A stretch of DNA of 64,000 nt, taken from Alphaproteobacteria bacterium. Lineage in GTDB: Bacteria > Pseudomonadota > Alphaproteobacteria > UBA9655. The notes beneath the pieces were generated by a model. That model ran no database searches. It had not been told where the DNA came from and saw only the letters and a list, made by a program, of their open reading frames with translations. The first letter of the stretch is position 1. Each line of letters opens with the position of its first letter. The stretch lies in contig JAIEMB010000002.1 of assembly GCA_019752515.1 (NCBI GenBank), forward strand, positions 1 through 64,000, written 5' to 3'. Both the position numbers and the translations under genes were made by a program. Positions 18,248 to 26,221 of the stretch are shown piece by piece.

Positions 18248-18407
18248 TGACGTCCTCCCATTTGATTATATGTTTTAGTATATCTGTTAAAGTTAAATTA
18301 TTTCTTAACAATCCCTTCTTTCATTCTTAAATTCTTTTTTCTTATTATCCTTGAAATGGTCTCATGAAAGGAGGTAGTGTTCCTCACACTAGCTGAAAAG
18401 GAAATTC

Positions 18408-19391
18408 ATGACATTTCGTATTGGGCCAGTTGAGTTGGCTGATAGAGTTATATTAGCTCCCATGTCAGGTGTTACTGACATGCCTTTTCGCCAACTTGTT
18501 AAAAGGAGAGGTGCTGCTTTTGTTGTCTCTGAGATGATTGCCAGTCAGGCGATGATTCGACAAACGCGTGAGTCTCTGCGTATGGCTTCGCACACTCTTG
18601 AAGAATATCCCATGGCGGTTCAGTTGGCTGGGTGTGAGCCAGACGTTATGGCGGAAGCTGCAAAATTGAATAGGGATAGAGGAGCAACGATTATTGATAT
18701 TAATATGGGTTGCCCTGTAAAAAAGGTTGTAAATGGTCATGCTGGTTCTGCTCTTATGCGTGATGAAAGCCATGCGGCCAAGATTTTGGAAGCAACAGTT
18801 AAGGCCGTTGATATTCCCGTCACACTAAAGATGCGAACAGGATGGAATGATGAAAATCGAAATGCACCTCGCCTTGCAAAAATTGCAGAAGATTGTGGCA
18901 TTCAGATGATTACAATTCACGGAAGGACACGATGCCAACTTTACAATGGAAAATCAGATTGGCCTTTTATTCGTAATGTTAAAGAAGCGATTTCTATTCC
19001 TGTCATCGGGAATGGGGATGTGGTAACAGTTGAGGATGCACAGCGTCTATTAGAGAAGTCGAAAGCTGACGGTGTAATGATTGGAAGAGGAGCCTATGGG
19101 AGACCCTGGTTTCTTAATCAAGTGAGCTACTTTCTTAAAACAGGAGAGAAACTTTCTGACCCTCCCTTAGAAGAGCAAAAATACCTTGTGTTGGGTCATT
19201 TTGAAGATATGCTAAGTCATTATGGAACTTACACAGGACTCTTAATGGCTCGAAAGCATCTTGGGTGGTACAGTAAGGGTTTAACTGGTTCTGCGGAATA
19301 CAGGGTTTCTATTAACCAAGCAACAGTGGTAGAGGATGTAAAAATTTTGATTGAGAATTTTTACAACAGAAATTTAGAAAGAAATATATGA
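18408..19391 (+). CDS. dusB: tRNA-dihydrouridine synthase (DusB/NifR3 type)
   Basis: An FMN enzyme that reduces specific uridines in tRNA. The 327-residue sequence has LAPMSGVTDMPFRQL (FMN site), the catalytic Cys102 in DINMGCPVKKVVNGHAGSAL, LKMRTGWN and VMIGRGAYGRPW. In alphaproteobacteria this gene (nifR3) usually heads ntrB-ntrC, and in gammaproteobacteria it heads fis. Here its last codons overlap a Fis-like gene by four bases, followed by ntrY and ntrX. Confidence 0.94.
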   Translation: MTFRIGPVELADRVILAPMSGVTDMPFRQLVKRRGAAFVVSEMIASQAMIRQTRESLRMASHTLEEYPMAVQLAGCEPDVMAEAAKLNRDRGATIIDINMGCPVKKVVNGHAGSALMRDESHAAKILEATVKAVDIPVTLKMRTGWNDENRNAPRLAKIAEDCGIQMITIHGRTRCQLYNGKSDWPFIRNVKEAISIPVIGNGDVVTVEDAQRLLEKSKADGVMIGRGAYGRPWFLNQVSYFLKTGEKLSDPPLEEQKYLVLGHFEDMLSHYGTYTGLLMARKHLGWYSKGLTGSAEYRVSINQATVVEDVKILIENFYNRNLERNI

Positions 19392-19669
19392 ATGACTTTA
19401 ATGACCAATTATACATGTTAGGACTTCAAGAGGTTATTGAACGTTACTTAAAACACTTTTTTGATCTTCATGGAGAATTTTTACCTGCAGATGGACTTTA
19501 TAATTGCTTAATTAAGGAAATGGAACGCCCTTTAATCCGAGAGGCTTTACGTCGTTTAAACGGTAATCAGGTTCAGGTTGCAAAACTTTTGGGCATTAAT
19601 CGGAACACTCTGAGACGTAAAATTCAAGATTTAAATATTTCTCTTGAGACACTAAAACATGCCACTTAG
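19388..19669 (+). CDS. fis: Fis-type DNA-binding protein
   Basis: A 93-residue protein whose C-terminal half is a Fis / NtrC-type helix-turn-helix: PLIREALRRLNGNQVQVAKLLGINRNTLRRKI. The N-terminal half (LGLQEVIERYLKHFFDLH) is helical and matches the dimerisation region of Fis in length. It overlaps dusB by four bases (ATGA) and ntrY by 11, so all are co-translated. The dusB-fis linkage is that of gammaproteobacterial fis operons, but here it is joined to ntrYX. It may be a nucleoid protein or a remnant of an NtrC output domain. Confidence 0.8.
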   Translation: MNDFNDQLYMLGLQEVIERYLKHFFDLHGEFLPADGLYNCLIKEMERPLIREALRRLNGNQVQVAKLLGINRNTLRRKIQDLNISLETLKHAT

Positions 19670-21848
19670 AGAAGCCTATGAAAATGCTATAGATTGGGCA
19701 ACGCGTCGTCACGTTGGACGAAAGCTTCTTATGCTTCTTGTAATCGGTTCCATTCTTTCTGTTATTTTTACCTATGTAATGCTGACGCAAGCTCCTCCTT
19801 TTATAAAAAGCAAGAAACTTCTGGTCTTTCTTTTAAGTCTTGATTTCGCCTTTTTATTAACCCTTGCGGCTGTTGTGGCTAAGCATATTGCAGCCTTATG
19901 GGCTGAACGAAAAAGTGACCAAGCAGGATCAAAATTGCATGGTCGGATCGTCACTATTTTTAGTCTCTTAGCCATTGCCCCTACGATTTTAGTCGCGGGG
20001 TTTTCAGCATTTTTTTTTAATGTTGTTATTCAAAGTTGGTTCAATCAACGAGTTGAAACAGCCATTGGCGAATCGATTGAAGTGGCAAAAGCCTATCGGG
20101 GTGAACATGAAAAAGTAATTAGCGCGAATGCTCAAGCTATGGCTGCAGAACTTGTTCCTATGATGCCGTATTTAACTCCAGAATCAGAAGGATTAAATCA
20201 AAGGCTTTCCGATCAAACAGAATTGCGCGCGTTGGATGAGGCGATTGTTTTTAATGATAAAAAAGATGTAATTGGTCGCTCACGCTTTTCATACGCATTA
20301 GACTTTGAAAAAATTTCTGGGGGAGATCTAGAACATGCTAAATCAGCGCCGGTGATTTACACGAACGAAGAAAAAGATCGGGTTCGTGCACTTGTTGCTA
20401 TTAATCCTTTGACAAACACTTATTTGTTGGTGGGACGGAGGGTTTCTCCCACTGTTCTTAGTCGTATTCAAAATGCAGAAAATGCTTTTAAGGAATATAC
20501 ACGTCTGGAATCCCAAGGATCAAGTATTGCTCTTAAATTTGCGGCGATCTTTGTTGGTATTGCTATTTTACTACTGCTTGCAGCTGTTCTGGGAGGGCTC
20601 CTTTTTGCAAACAAGTTGGCGCGTCCTATCCGTCATCTTATTCAAGCTTCTGATGAAGTATGTAAAGGAAACCTCTCCGTAAGAATTCCCGAAGAAGAGG
20701 AAACGGAAGAGTTTTTCTCTCTAACCTCTGCTTTTAATCGAATGACAGCCCAGCTGGAGTTTCAGCGGGATGAATTACTTGTTGCCTATGAACAGCTTGA
20801 TGAAAGGCGACGCTTTACGGAGGCTGTTTTAGCAGGGGTATCAGCCGGTGTTATTGGTTTGGACTCTGAAAAGAATATTCATCTCCCTAACGAATCAGCA
20901 AGCAGATTGCTTCACTTTGATTTAAAACAAAAAATAGGTCAAAAACTGACGGATGTTATTCCTGAAATGGGAACTCTACTTAATGAACTTCAAGAACAGA
21001 ATATGGATTTCATTGAAAGGCAAGTCACGATTAATCGAAATGCACATGGGTATACCCTTTTGATTCGTGTTTCCCTTGATATAAGGCACAAAAAGCTTAC
21101 AGGTTATGTTGTTACCTTTGATGATATTACGCAATTACAATCTGCCCAACGAAAAGCAGCTTGGGCTGATGTTGCACGGCGAATTGCTCATGAAATAAAA
21201 AATCCATTGACGCCAATCCAACTTTCAGCGGAACGTTTAAAAAGACGTTATTCAGAACAGATTTCTCATGACAAGGATACATTTCAAAGTTGTGTGGATA
21301 CAATTATTCGTCAGGTAGGTAATATTGGACAATTGGTAGGAGAGTTTTCTTCTTTCGCACGTATGCCAGCTCCTGATATTAAGCCTGAAGATTTTGTGAA
21401 AATATGTAAAGAAGAGATCTTTCTACAAAAGCAGGCTCACCCTAACATTGATTTTAAGTTGAATACATCCTTGGAGACTTTTCTTTTCCCCTGTGATAGA
21501 GGACAAATGGGTCAGGTTCTTACAAATCTTGTCCAAAATGCTATTGAAGCCATCAGCATAAAGAAAGGTTTTCATGGCGAAATTGAAGTCAGTTTGAAAG
21601 AAACGGAGTCAAAAATAATTTTAGATGTGGCAGATAATGGTATTGGCCTTCCGTCTCAAGGGCGAGAGCAGTTGACAGAACCTTATGTTACCTATCGTGA
21701 AAAAGGAACAGGTCTAGGGCTTGCGATTGTAAAGAAAATCGTAGAAGATCATGGAGGAATTTTAAGCTTTCATGACCATCAAAATGGAGGAGCTATTGTG
21801 CGAATTACCTTTACCCGTGTGAATTTAATCCAAAAAACTGTTAATTAG
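19659..21848 (+). CDS. ntrY: NtrY-type membrane sensor histidine kinase
   Basis: A 729-residue inner-membrane kinase. The N-terminal region has several membrane helices around residues 22-110, then a periplasmic stretch, another helix (FAAIFVGIAILLLLAAVLGG) and a HAMP domain (ANKLARPIRHLIQASDEVCKGNL). A PAS domain follows, then the HisKA motif ARRIAHEIKNPLTPIQLSAE with the phosphorylated His, and the ATPase boxes LVQNAIEA, DNGIGLP and GTGLGLAIVKKI. In other alphaproteobacteria NtrYX responds to nitrogen or redox state. ntrX follows after 12 bases. Confidence 0.93.
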   Translation: MPLREAYENAIDWATRRHVGRKLLMLLVIGSILSVIFTYVMLTQAPPFIKSKKLLVFLLSLDFAFLLTLAAVVAKHIAALWAERKSDQAGSKLHGRIVTIFSLLAIAPTILVAGFSAFFFNVVIQSWFNQRVETAIGESIEVAKAYRGEHEKVISANAQAMAAELVPMMPYLTPESEGLNQRLSDQTELRALDEAIVFNDKKDVIGRSRFSYALDFEKISGGDLEHAKSAPVIYTNEEKDRVRALVAINPLTNTYLLVGRRVSPTVLSRIQNAENAFKEYTRLESQGSSIALKFAAIFVGIAILLLLAAVLGGLLFANKLARPIRHLIQASDEVCKGNLSVRIPEEEETEEFFSLTSAFNRMTAQLEFQRDELLVAYEQLDERRRFTEAVLAGVSAGVIGLDSEKNIHLPNESASRLLHFDLKQKIGQKLTDVIPEMGTLLNELQEQNMDFIERQVTINRNAHGYTLLIRVSLDIRHKKLTGYVVTFDDITQLQSAQRKAAWADVARRIAHEIKNPLTPIQLSAERLKRRYSEQISHDKDTFQSCVDTIIRQVGNIGQLVGEFSSFARMPAPDIKPEDFVKICKEEIFLQKQAHPNIDFKLNTSLETFLFPCDRGQMGQVLTNLVQNAIEAISIKKGFHGEIEVSLKETESKIILDVADNGIGLPSQGREQLTEPYVTYREKGTGLGLAIVKKIVEDHGGILSFHDHQNGGAIVRITFTRVNLIQKTVN

Positions 21849-21860
21849 AGGAACGAAAGA

Positions 21861-23240
21861 ATGGGTCAAGATATTTTAATTGTGGATGACGAACCTGATA
21901 TTAGGGACCTTGTGTCTGGGATTCTTTCAGACGAAGGATACACAGCTCGTGTTGCAGCAACAGGTGAAGATGCGCTTAAGGAAATTTCAATTCGTCAGCC
22001 CAAGCTTTTGATATTGGATGTCTGGCTAGGAGATCCAAAATACGATGGTCTGAAAATTCTTGAGCTTATCAAACAAACAAATCCCGAGCTTCCTATTGTT
22101 ATGATTAGTGGTCATGGCACAGTTGAAACAGCCGTAAATGCCATTAAATTAGGAGCTTATGATTTTATAGAAAAGCCCTTTAAAACGGATCGTCTTTTGC
22201 TGATTGTGTCTCGTGCTCTAGAAGCTGCAAACTTACGAAGAGAAAACCGCCATTTGAAAGAAGAAATCATACCTTTCCAAATGATTGGCAATTCCCCAGC
22301 TATGCAGACTGTTCGTAAGACAATTGAGAAAGTAGCCATCGCAAATAGTCGTATTCTAATGGTGGGCCCGGCCGGTGTGGGCAAAGAGCTTGCTGCTCGC
22401 GAAATTCATAATAAATCTAAGCGTTCTACTGGCCCTTTTTTTGTTCTTCATTGTAAAACAGGGTCAGAAGATTCGATTGAAAGTCAGTTGTTTGGATCAG
22501 AGACCATAGCAAACTTTCCTCGGAAACTTGGTATCTTGGAACAAGCTCATGGAGGAACTCTTTTCTTTGATGAGGTTACAGAGCTGCCTCTCGATCTTCA
22601 AGCTAAGTTGGTTCGCTTTCTTCATGAGCAAACGTTTAAACGTGTAGGAGGAACTCAAAAAGTAGCTGTTGATGTGCGTATTTTGGCTGCAACTAAATAT
22701 AACTTAAGAGCCGCCATTGAAACTGGGGTCTTTCGAGAAGATCTTTATTATCGTCTAAATGTGGTGGGACTTCATTTGCCACCTCTCAAAGAGCGACTTG
22801 AGGACCTTCCTGAAATAGTTTCTTATTTTGCAGAGCGCATTTCTCGGCAGGCTGGCGTTCCTAAACGTCAGTTTTCAGAGAAGACACTTGCATTAATGAA
22901 AACCTATGATTGGCCCGGTAATGTGCATGAATTGCGTAATGTGGTCGAAAGAGCCCTAATTATGGCCCCAGCGGCGAATGATGCAATGGTTTCTCCTGAA
23001 GAGCTCTCTCCAGAAGTAAGAGGAGAGGAGCTTTCTACTGTAACCTCACAGAATACACCCGATTTTCTCTCGATGCCTTTGCGAGAAGCACGGGAATATT
23101 TTGAAAGAGAATACCTTCTGGCCCAAGTCCAGAAATTTGCAGGGAACATTTCTCGAACAGCAAGTTTTATTGGAATGGAGCGTTCTGCTCTTCATCGTAA
23201 GTTACGACAGCTCCAAGTAGAGAGGAAAAGAGGGGCTTAG
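21861..23240 (+). CDS. ntrX: NtrX-type response regulator (sigma-54 activator-like, no GAFTGA loop)
   Basis: A 459-residue partner of NtrY. The receiver domain has DD at residues 9-10, phosphoacceptor Asp53 (LLILDVWLGD) and a Lys in FIEKPFK. The AAA+ domain has a Walker A of GPAGVGKE, Walker B GGTLFFDEV and the R-finger region FREDLYYRLNVV. The C-terminus is a Fis-type HTH (NISRTASFIGMERSALHRKL). The GAFTGA loop needed to contact sigma-54 is absent: the segment between ELFG-like QLFGSE and LGILEQAHGG is shortened and altered. It may therefore act without sigma-54, as reported for some alphaproteobacterial NtrX. Confidence 0.9.
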   Translation: MGQDILIVDDEPDIRDLVSGILSDEGYTARVAATGEDALKEISIRQPKLLILDVWLGDPKYDGLKILELIKQTNPELPIVMISGHGTVETAVNAIKLGAYDFIEKPFKTDRLLLIVSRALEAANLRRENRHLKEEIIPFQMIGNSPAMQTVRKTIEKVAIANSRILMVGPAGVGKELAAREIHNKSKRSTGPFFVLHCKTGSEDSIESQLFGSETIANFPRKLGILEQAHGGTLFFDEVTELPLDLQAKLVRFLHEQTFKRVGGTQKVAVDVRILAATKYNLRAAIETGVFREDLYYRLNVVGLHLPPLKERLEDLPEIVSYFAERISRQAGVPKRQFSEKTLALMKTYDWPGNVHELRNVVERALIMAPAANDAMVSPEELSPEVRGEELSTVTSQNTPDFLSMPLREAREYFEREYLLAQVQKFAGNISRTASFIGMERSALHRKLRQLQVERKRGA

Positions 23241-23473
23241 CGGTTCTAGGTCCTCTTTTCAATTTCGTTTGTAGCTGAAATAGGTTTGTTTTTCAGTTTC
23301 CTCAGGGTGTTTTTCTGATGGTGAGGGTAGGGTGATTCATTGAAAAAATAGAAATTTCTGATTACTTTCTTTCGAAGGGATGACAATAAAAATGGTCGCA
23401 CGAAGTAGGCATTTTCAATTTTGATCAACTTAGATTTTATTTTTATTGACTTAATATATCTTTAAGATCAAAA

Positions 23474-23500
23474 TGCAATTAAGAATGATTCTTAATTGCA
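23474..23500. promoter_or_regulatory. Perfect 27-bp palindrome, Fur-family operator
   Basis: TGCAATTAAGAAT, one central G, and the exact reverse complement ATTCTTAATTGCA. It resembles Fur/Mur boxes of the AATGATTCTCATT class and lies directly upstream of the small ORF and the metal ABC transporter genes. The natural reading is repression of znuCBA-like genes by a Fur, Mur or Zur protein when metal is sufficient. Sequence alone does not tell which metal. Confidence 0.75.
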
Positions 23501-23514
23501 GCAGTGGTGTGGAA

Positions 23515-23619
23515 ATGCTTAAATATAAAAATCCCCTTCTTCAAGGTGTATTGTATCGCCTCGTTTTCTCGTTGTCACTTTTGATGGGGTTGTGGACGGG
23601 TGTGTTTTGGGCTTTATGA
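23515..23619 (+). CDS. Possible 34-residue membrane peptide ahead of the metal transporter
   Basis: A short frame, ATG at 23515 to TGA at 23619, three bases before the ATP-binding protein's ATG. It has a basic N-terminus (MLKYKNPLLQ) and one hydrophobic helix (LVFSLSLLMGLWTGVFWAL). Position between the operator and the first transporter gene suggests either a leader peptide or a small membrane subunit. The ribosome site is poor, so it may be untranslated leader. Confidence 0.35.
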   Translation: MLKYKNPLLQGVLYRLVFSLSLLMGLWTGVFWAL

Positions 23620-23622
23620 TTC

Positions 23623-24420
23623 ATGGAACACCGCCCCTCTTTTTGGACTCGTTTCAAAAAAACCCATTCTTCTATTCAGTATATAGAAGGGGGTGTTGTT
23701 TCTATAAACCTTCAAAATGTTTCTGTTAAGTATCCAAGTAACTCTATTCTTTCAGATTTTTCCTGTTATTTTGAAGCTCCAGCATTGTGGGCTATTGCTG
23801 GGCCCAACGGAGCTGGAAAAAGTACCCTTTTAAGGGCTCTCTTGGGACTTCAAAAATGTAACTCGGGAAAGATAACATTTCAAGGATTATGCCCTTGTGA
23901 TGTGGCATATTTAGCTCAACAAAACCAATTAGACCGTCGATTTCCACTGACAGTTGGAGATACAATCGCTATGGGCCTCTTTCGAGAAGTTGGCCTTTTT
24001 CGAAAATATACAAAAGGTCAAAGAGAAAAAATGCAGAGAGCTCTTGAGCGAGTGGGGCTTTCGAATTTTGCTAAAGTTCCTCTTCAAGCACTTTCGGGAG
24101 GCCAATTTCAGCGTGTTCTTTTTGCCCGACTCATTCTCCAAGATGCTCCTGTAATTTTCCTGGATGAACCGTTCGCGGGCGTAGATGGTAGAACTATTGA
24201 AGACCTTATGGGTCTTTTGCAATCGTGGGTGAAAGAAGGGCGACTTGTACTTGCTGTTCTTCATGATTTGGATTTGGTTCAGGATTATTTTCATAAAACC
24301 CTTCTTCTTGCTCGTCATTTTTATAGGTGGGGAAATACGATTGATGTTTTGACAAAAGAAAATATGAGAGCGGCTATGGCCGCTTCTCGTCAGTGGGAAG
24401 GAGAGATAGAGAGAATATGA
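23623..24420 (+). CDS. znuC: Zn/Mn ABC transporter ATP-binding protein
   Basis: Energises metal import at the inner membrane. It has Walker A GPNGAGKST, the Q-loop in VAYLAQQNQ, the signature LSGGQFQRVLFARL, Walker B VIFLDEPFAG and switch His in VLHDLD. The N-terminal 25 residues ahead of ISLQNV-like sequence (SINLQNVSVKY) exceed the usual start, but no better start codon exists downstream. The stop overlaps the permease start (ATGA). Confidence 0.9.
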   Translation: MEHRPSFWTRFKKTHSSIQYIEGGVVSINLQNVSVKYPSNSILSDFSCYFEAPALWAIAGPNGAGKSTLLRALLGLQKCNSGKITFQGLCPCDVAYLAQQNQLDRRFPLTVGDTIAMGLFREVGLFRKYTKGQREKMQRALERVGLSNFAKVPLQALSGGQFQRVLFARLILQDAPVIFLDEPFAGVDGRTIEDLMGLLQSWVKEGRLVLAVLHDLDLVQDYFHKTLLLARHFYRWGNTIDVLTKENMRAAMAASRQWEGEIERI

Positions 24421-25268
24421 TCGATTTTTTAATTTCTCCTTTTATGGATTATGTTTTCTTAAGACGCGCACTCATGGCCTGTATAGCTTTGTCCTTAGGT
24501 TGTGGACCTGTTGGTGTTTTATTGGTGCTAAGGAGGATGAGTTTGATGGGCGATGCTTTAGCACACGCTATCCTCCCAGGAGCTGCCATAGGTTTTTTAG
24601 TAGGAGGACTCTCTTTACCTGCAATGGGATGCGGGGGGTTCTTTGTTGGCTTTCTTGTTGCTATATTGGCAGGTGCGATTTCTCGATTTACGATTCTCAA
24701 TGAGGATGCCAGCTTTGCTGGGTTTTATCTCATTTCATTAGCTCTTGGCGTATTAATTGTTTCGACTCAAGGAAGTCAGGTTGATTTGATGCATATTCTG
24801 TTTGGTACCGTGCTGGCCGTAGATAAAATCTCTTTAATAATGGTGACATCTATAACAACGCTGACGCTTGTTGTTTTAGCTCTGATCTATCGTCCTCTTT
24901 TAATTGAGTGTTTTGACCCTGGTTTTTTGCGCGTGATTGGGGGGCGGGGAGGAATCTATCATTTTGTTTTTCTTATACTTGTCACCCTCAATCTTGTAGC
25001 AGCTTTTCAAGCTTTAGGAACTTTAATGGCTTTGGGTATGATGATGCTTCCTGCCGTATCTGCACGTCTATGGGCGCGTCATGTGTGGTCTCTGTTTTTG
25101 CTTTCAATATTCTTTTCCATTCTTTCAGGATATTTTGGTCTGCTTTTCTCTTATCACCTTGAATGGCCTTCGGGACCTGCAATTATCTTAATTGCTGGTC
25201 TTATTTATGGGGTTTCTCTTATAGTTGCGCCTTTTGGAGCTTTTAAACAACAGCAAGGATCAGCGTAA
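24417..25268 (+). CDS. znuB: Zn/Mn ABC transporter permease
   Basis: An ABC-3 family integral membrane protein of about eight helices, beginning MIDFLISPFMDYVFLRRAL. Family hallmarks are RRMSLMGDALAHAILPGAAIGFL and the late ALGMMMLPAVSARLWA. I place the start at 24417, where ATGA overlaps the znuC stop; an earlier in-frame start at 24393 lies inside znuC. The stop overlaps the znuA-type start codon (TAATG). Confidence 0.9.
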   Translation: MIDFLISPFMDYVFLRRALMACIALSLGCGPVGVLLVLRRMSLMGDALAHAILPGAAIGFLVGGLSLPAMGCGGFFVGFLVAILAGAISRFTILNEDASFAGFYLISLALGVLIVSTQGSQVDLMHILFGTVLAVDKISLIMVTSITTLTLVVLALIYRPLLIECFDPGFLRVIGGRGGIYHFVFLILVTLNLVAAFQALGTLMALGMMMLPAVSARLWARHVWSLFLLSIFFSILSGYFGLLFSYHLEWPSGPAIILIAGLIYGVSLIVAPFGAFKQQQGSA

Positions 25269-26134
25269 TGCGTATTTTTCTTTATCTTCTCATGCTCTCA
25301 ACACCGGGGCTTGCAAAACCGCATGTTATTGCAACTTTCAGTATATTAGGAGATATGGTCCATGAGATTGGACAAGATAAAATAGAAGTTAAAAATCTCG
25401 TGGGCCCGAATCAGGATTCCCATGTCTTTGAACCTCGACCTCAAGATGCAAAAGAGCTTGGTGGGGCTGACATGATTGTGGTTAATGGCCTAGGCTTTGA
25501 AGGATGGTTGGATCGGTTAATCGAGGCCTCAGGATTTCGTGGGAAGACCGTTGTTGTAACGCAAGGGATTATTCCCTTAACTCGTACACTTCATAATAAG
25601 GAGGTGACAGATCCTCATGCATGGCACAGTCTTAAGAATGCTCAAATTTATATTGATAATATTGTTAAAGGGTTATCAGAACTTGTCCCAGAAGAGGCTT
25701 CTTTTTTTAAATCTAAGGGAGAAGCCTATAAAAGATCTTTGCAAGCTCTGGAAGATGAAACAAAACAAAAATTGAAAGCAATCCCTTTAGAAAAGCGAAA
25801 GGTAATTACAAATCATGATGCTTTTCGTTACCTCGGGCGCGATTTTGGAATTACATTTTTTTCTCCTTTGGGAATAAGTACGGATTCAGAGCCTTCAGCA
25901 AAATCCATAGCTCTCCTTATTCATAAAATTAAATCGGAAAAGGTTCATGCTATCTTTGTTGAGAACATTTCAAACCCCCGATTATTGGAACAAATTTCAA
26001 CTGAAACAGGCGTACGTATTGGAGGAATTCTATATTCTGATGCTCTCTCCCCTCCTGGAACACAGGCAGATACTTATTTAAAGATGATGTCTTTTAATCT
26101 TTTGTCTCTTACAAAGCAAATACAAGGGAATTAG
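25268..26134 (+). CDS. znuA: Zn/Mn ABC transporter periplasmic binding protein
   Basis: Begins with a signal peptide (MRIFLYLLMLSTPGLA). The metal ligands of cluster A-I binding proteins are recognisable: His52 in DSHVFEPRP, His117 in DPHAWHS, His183 in ITNHDAF and Asp258 in YSDALS. A His-His-His-Asp set is as in TroA and fits zinc, possibly manganese. The long His/Asp-rich loop of classical ZnuA is absent. The gene is translationally coupled to the permease and lies under the palindromic operator at 23474-23500. Confidence 0.88.
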   Translation: MRIFLYLLMLSTPGLAKPHVIATFSILGDMVHEIGQDKIEVKNLVGPNQDSHVFEPRPQDAKELGGADMIVVNGLGFEGWLDRLIEASGFRGKTVVVTQGIIPLTRTLHNKEVTDPHAWHSLKNAQIYIDNIVKGLSELVPEEASFFKSKGEAYKRSLQALEDETKQKLKAIPLEKRKVITNHDAFRYLGRDFGITFFSPLGISTDSEPSAKSIALLIHKIKSEKVHAIFVENISNPRLLEQISTETGVRIGGILYSDALSPPGTQADTYLKMMSFNLLSLTKQIQGN

Positions 26135-26221
26135 GTATATTTTAAATTTCCTTAAAAAAATAACTTGAATTCTGTAAAAAGGATCTTAGATGTAGTTTAC
26201 CTATTGTTTTTTGGAGCTGTC

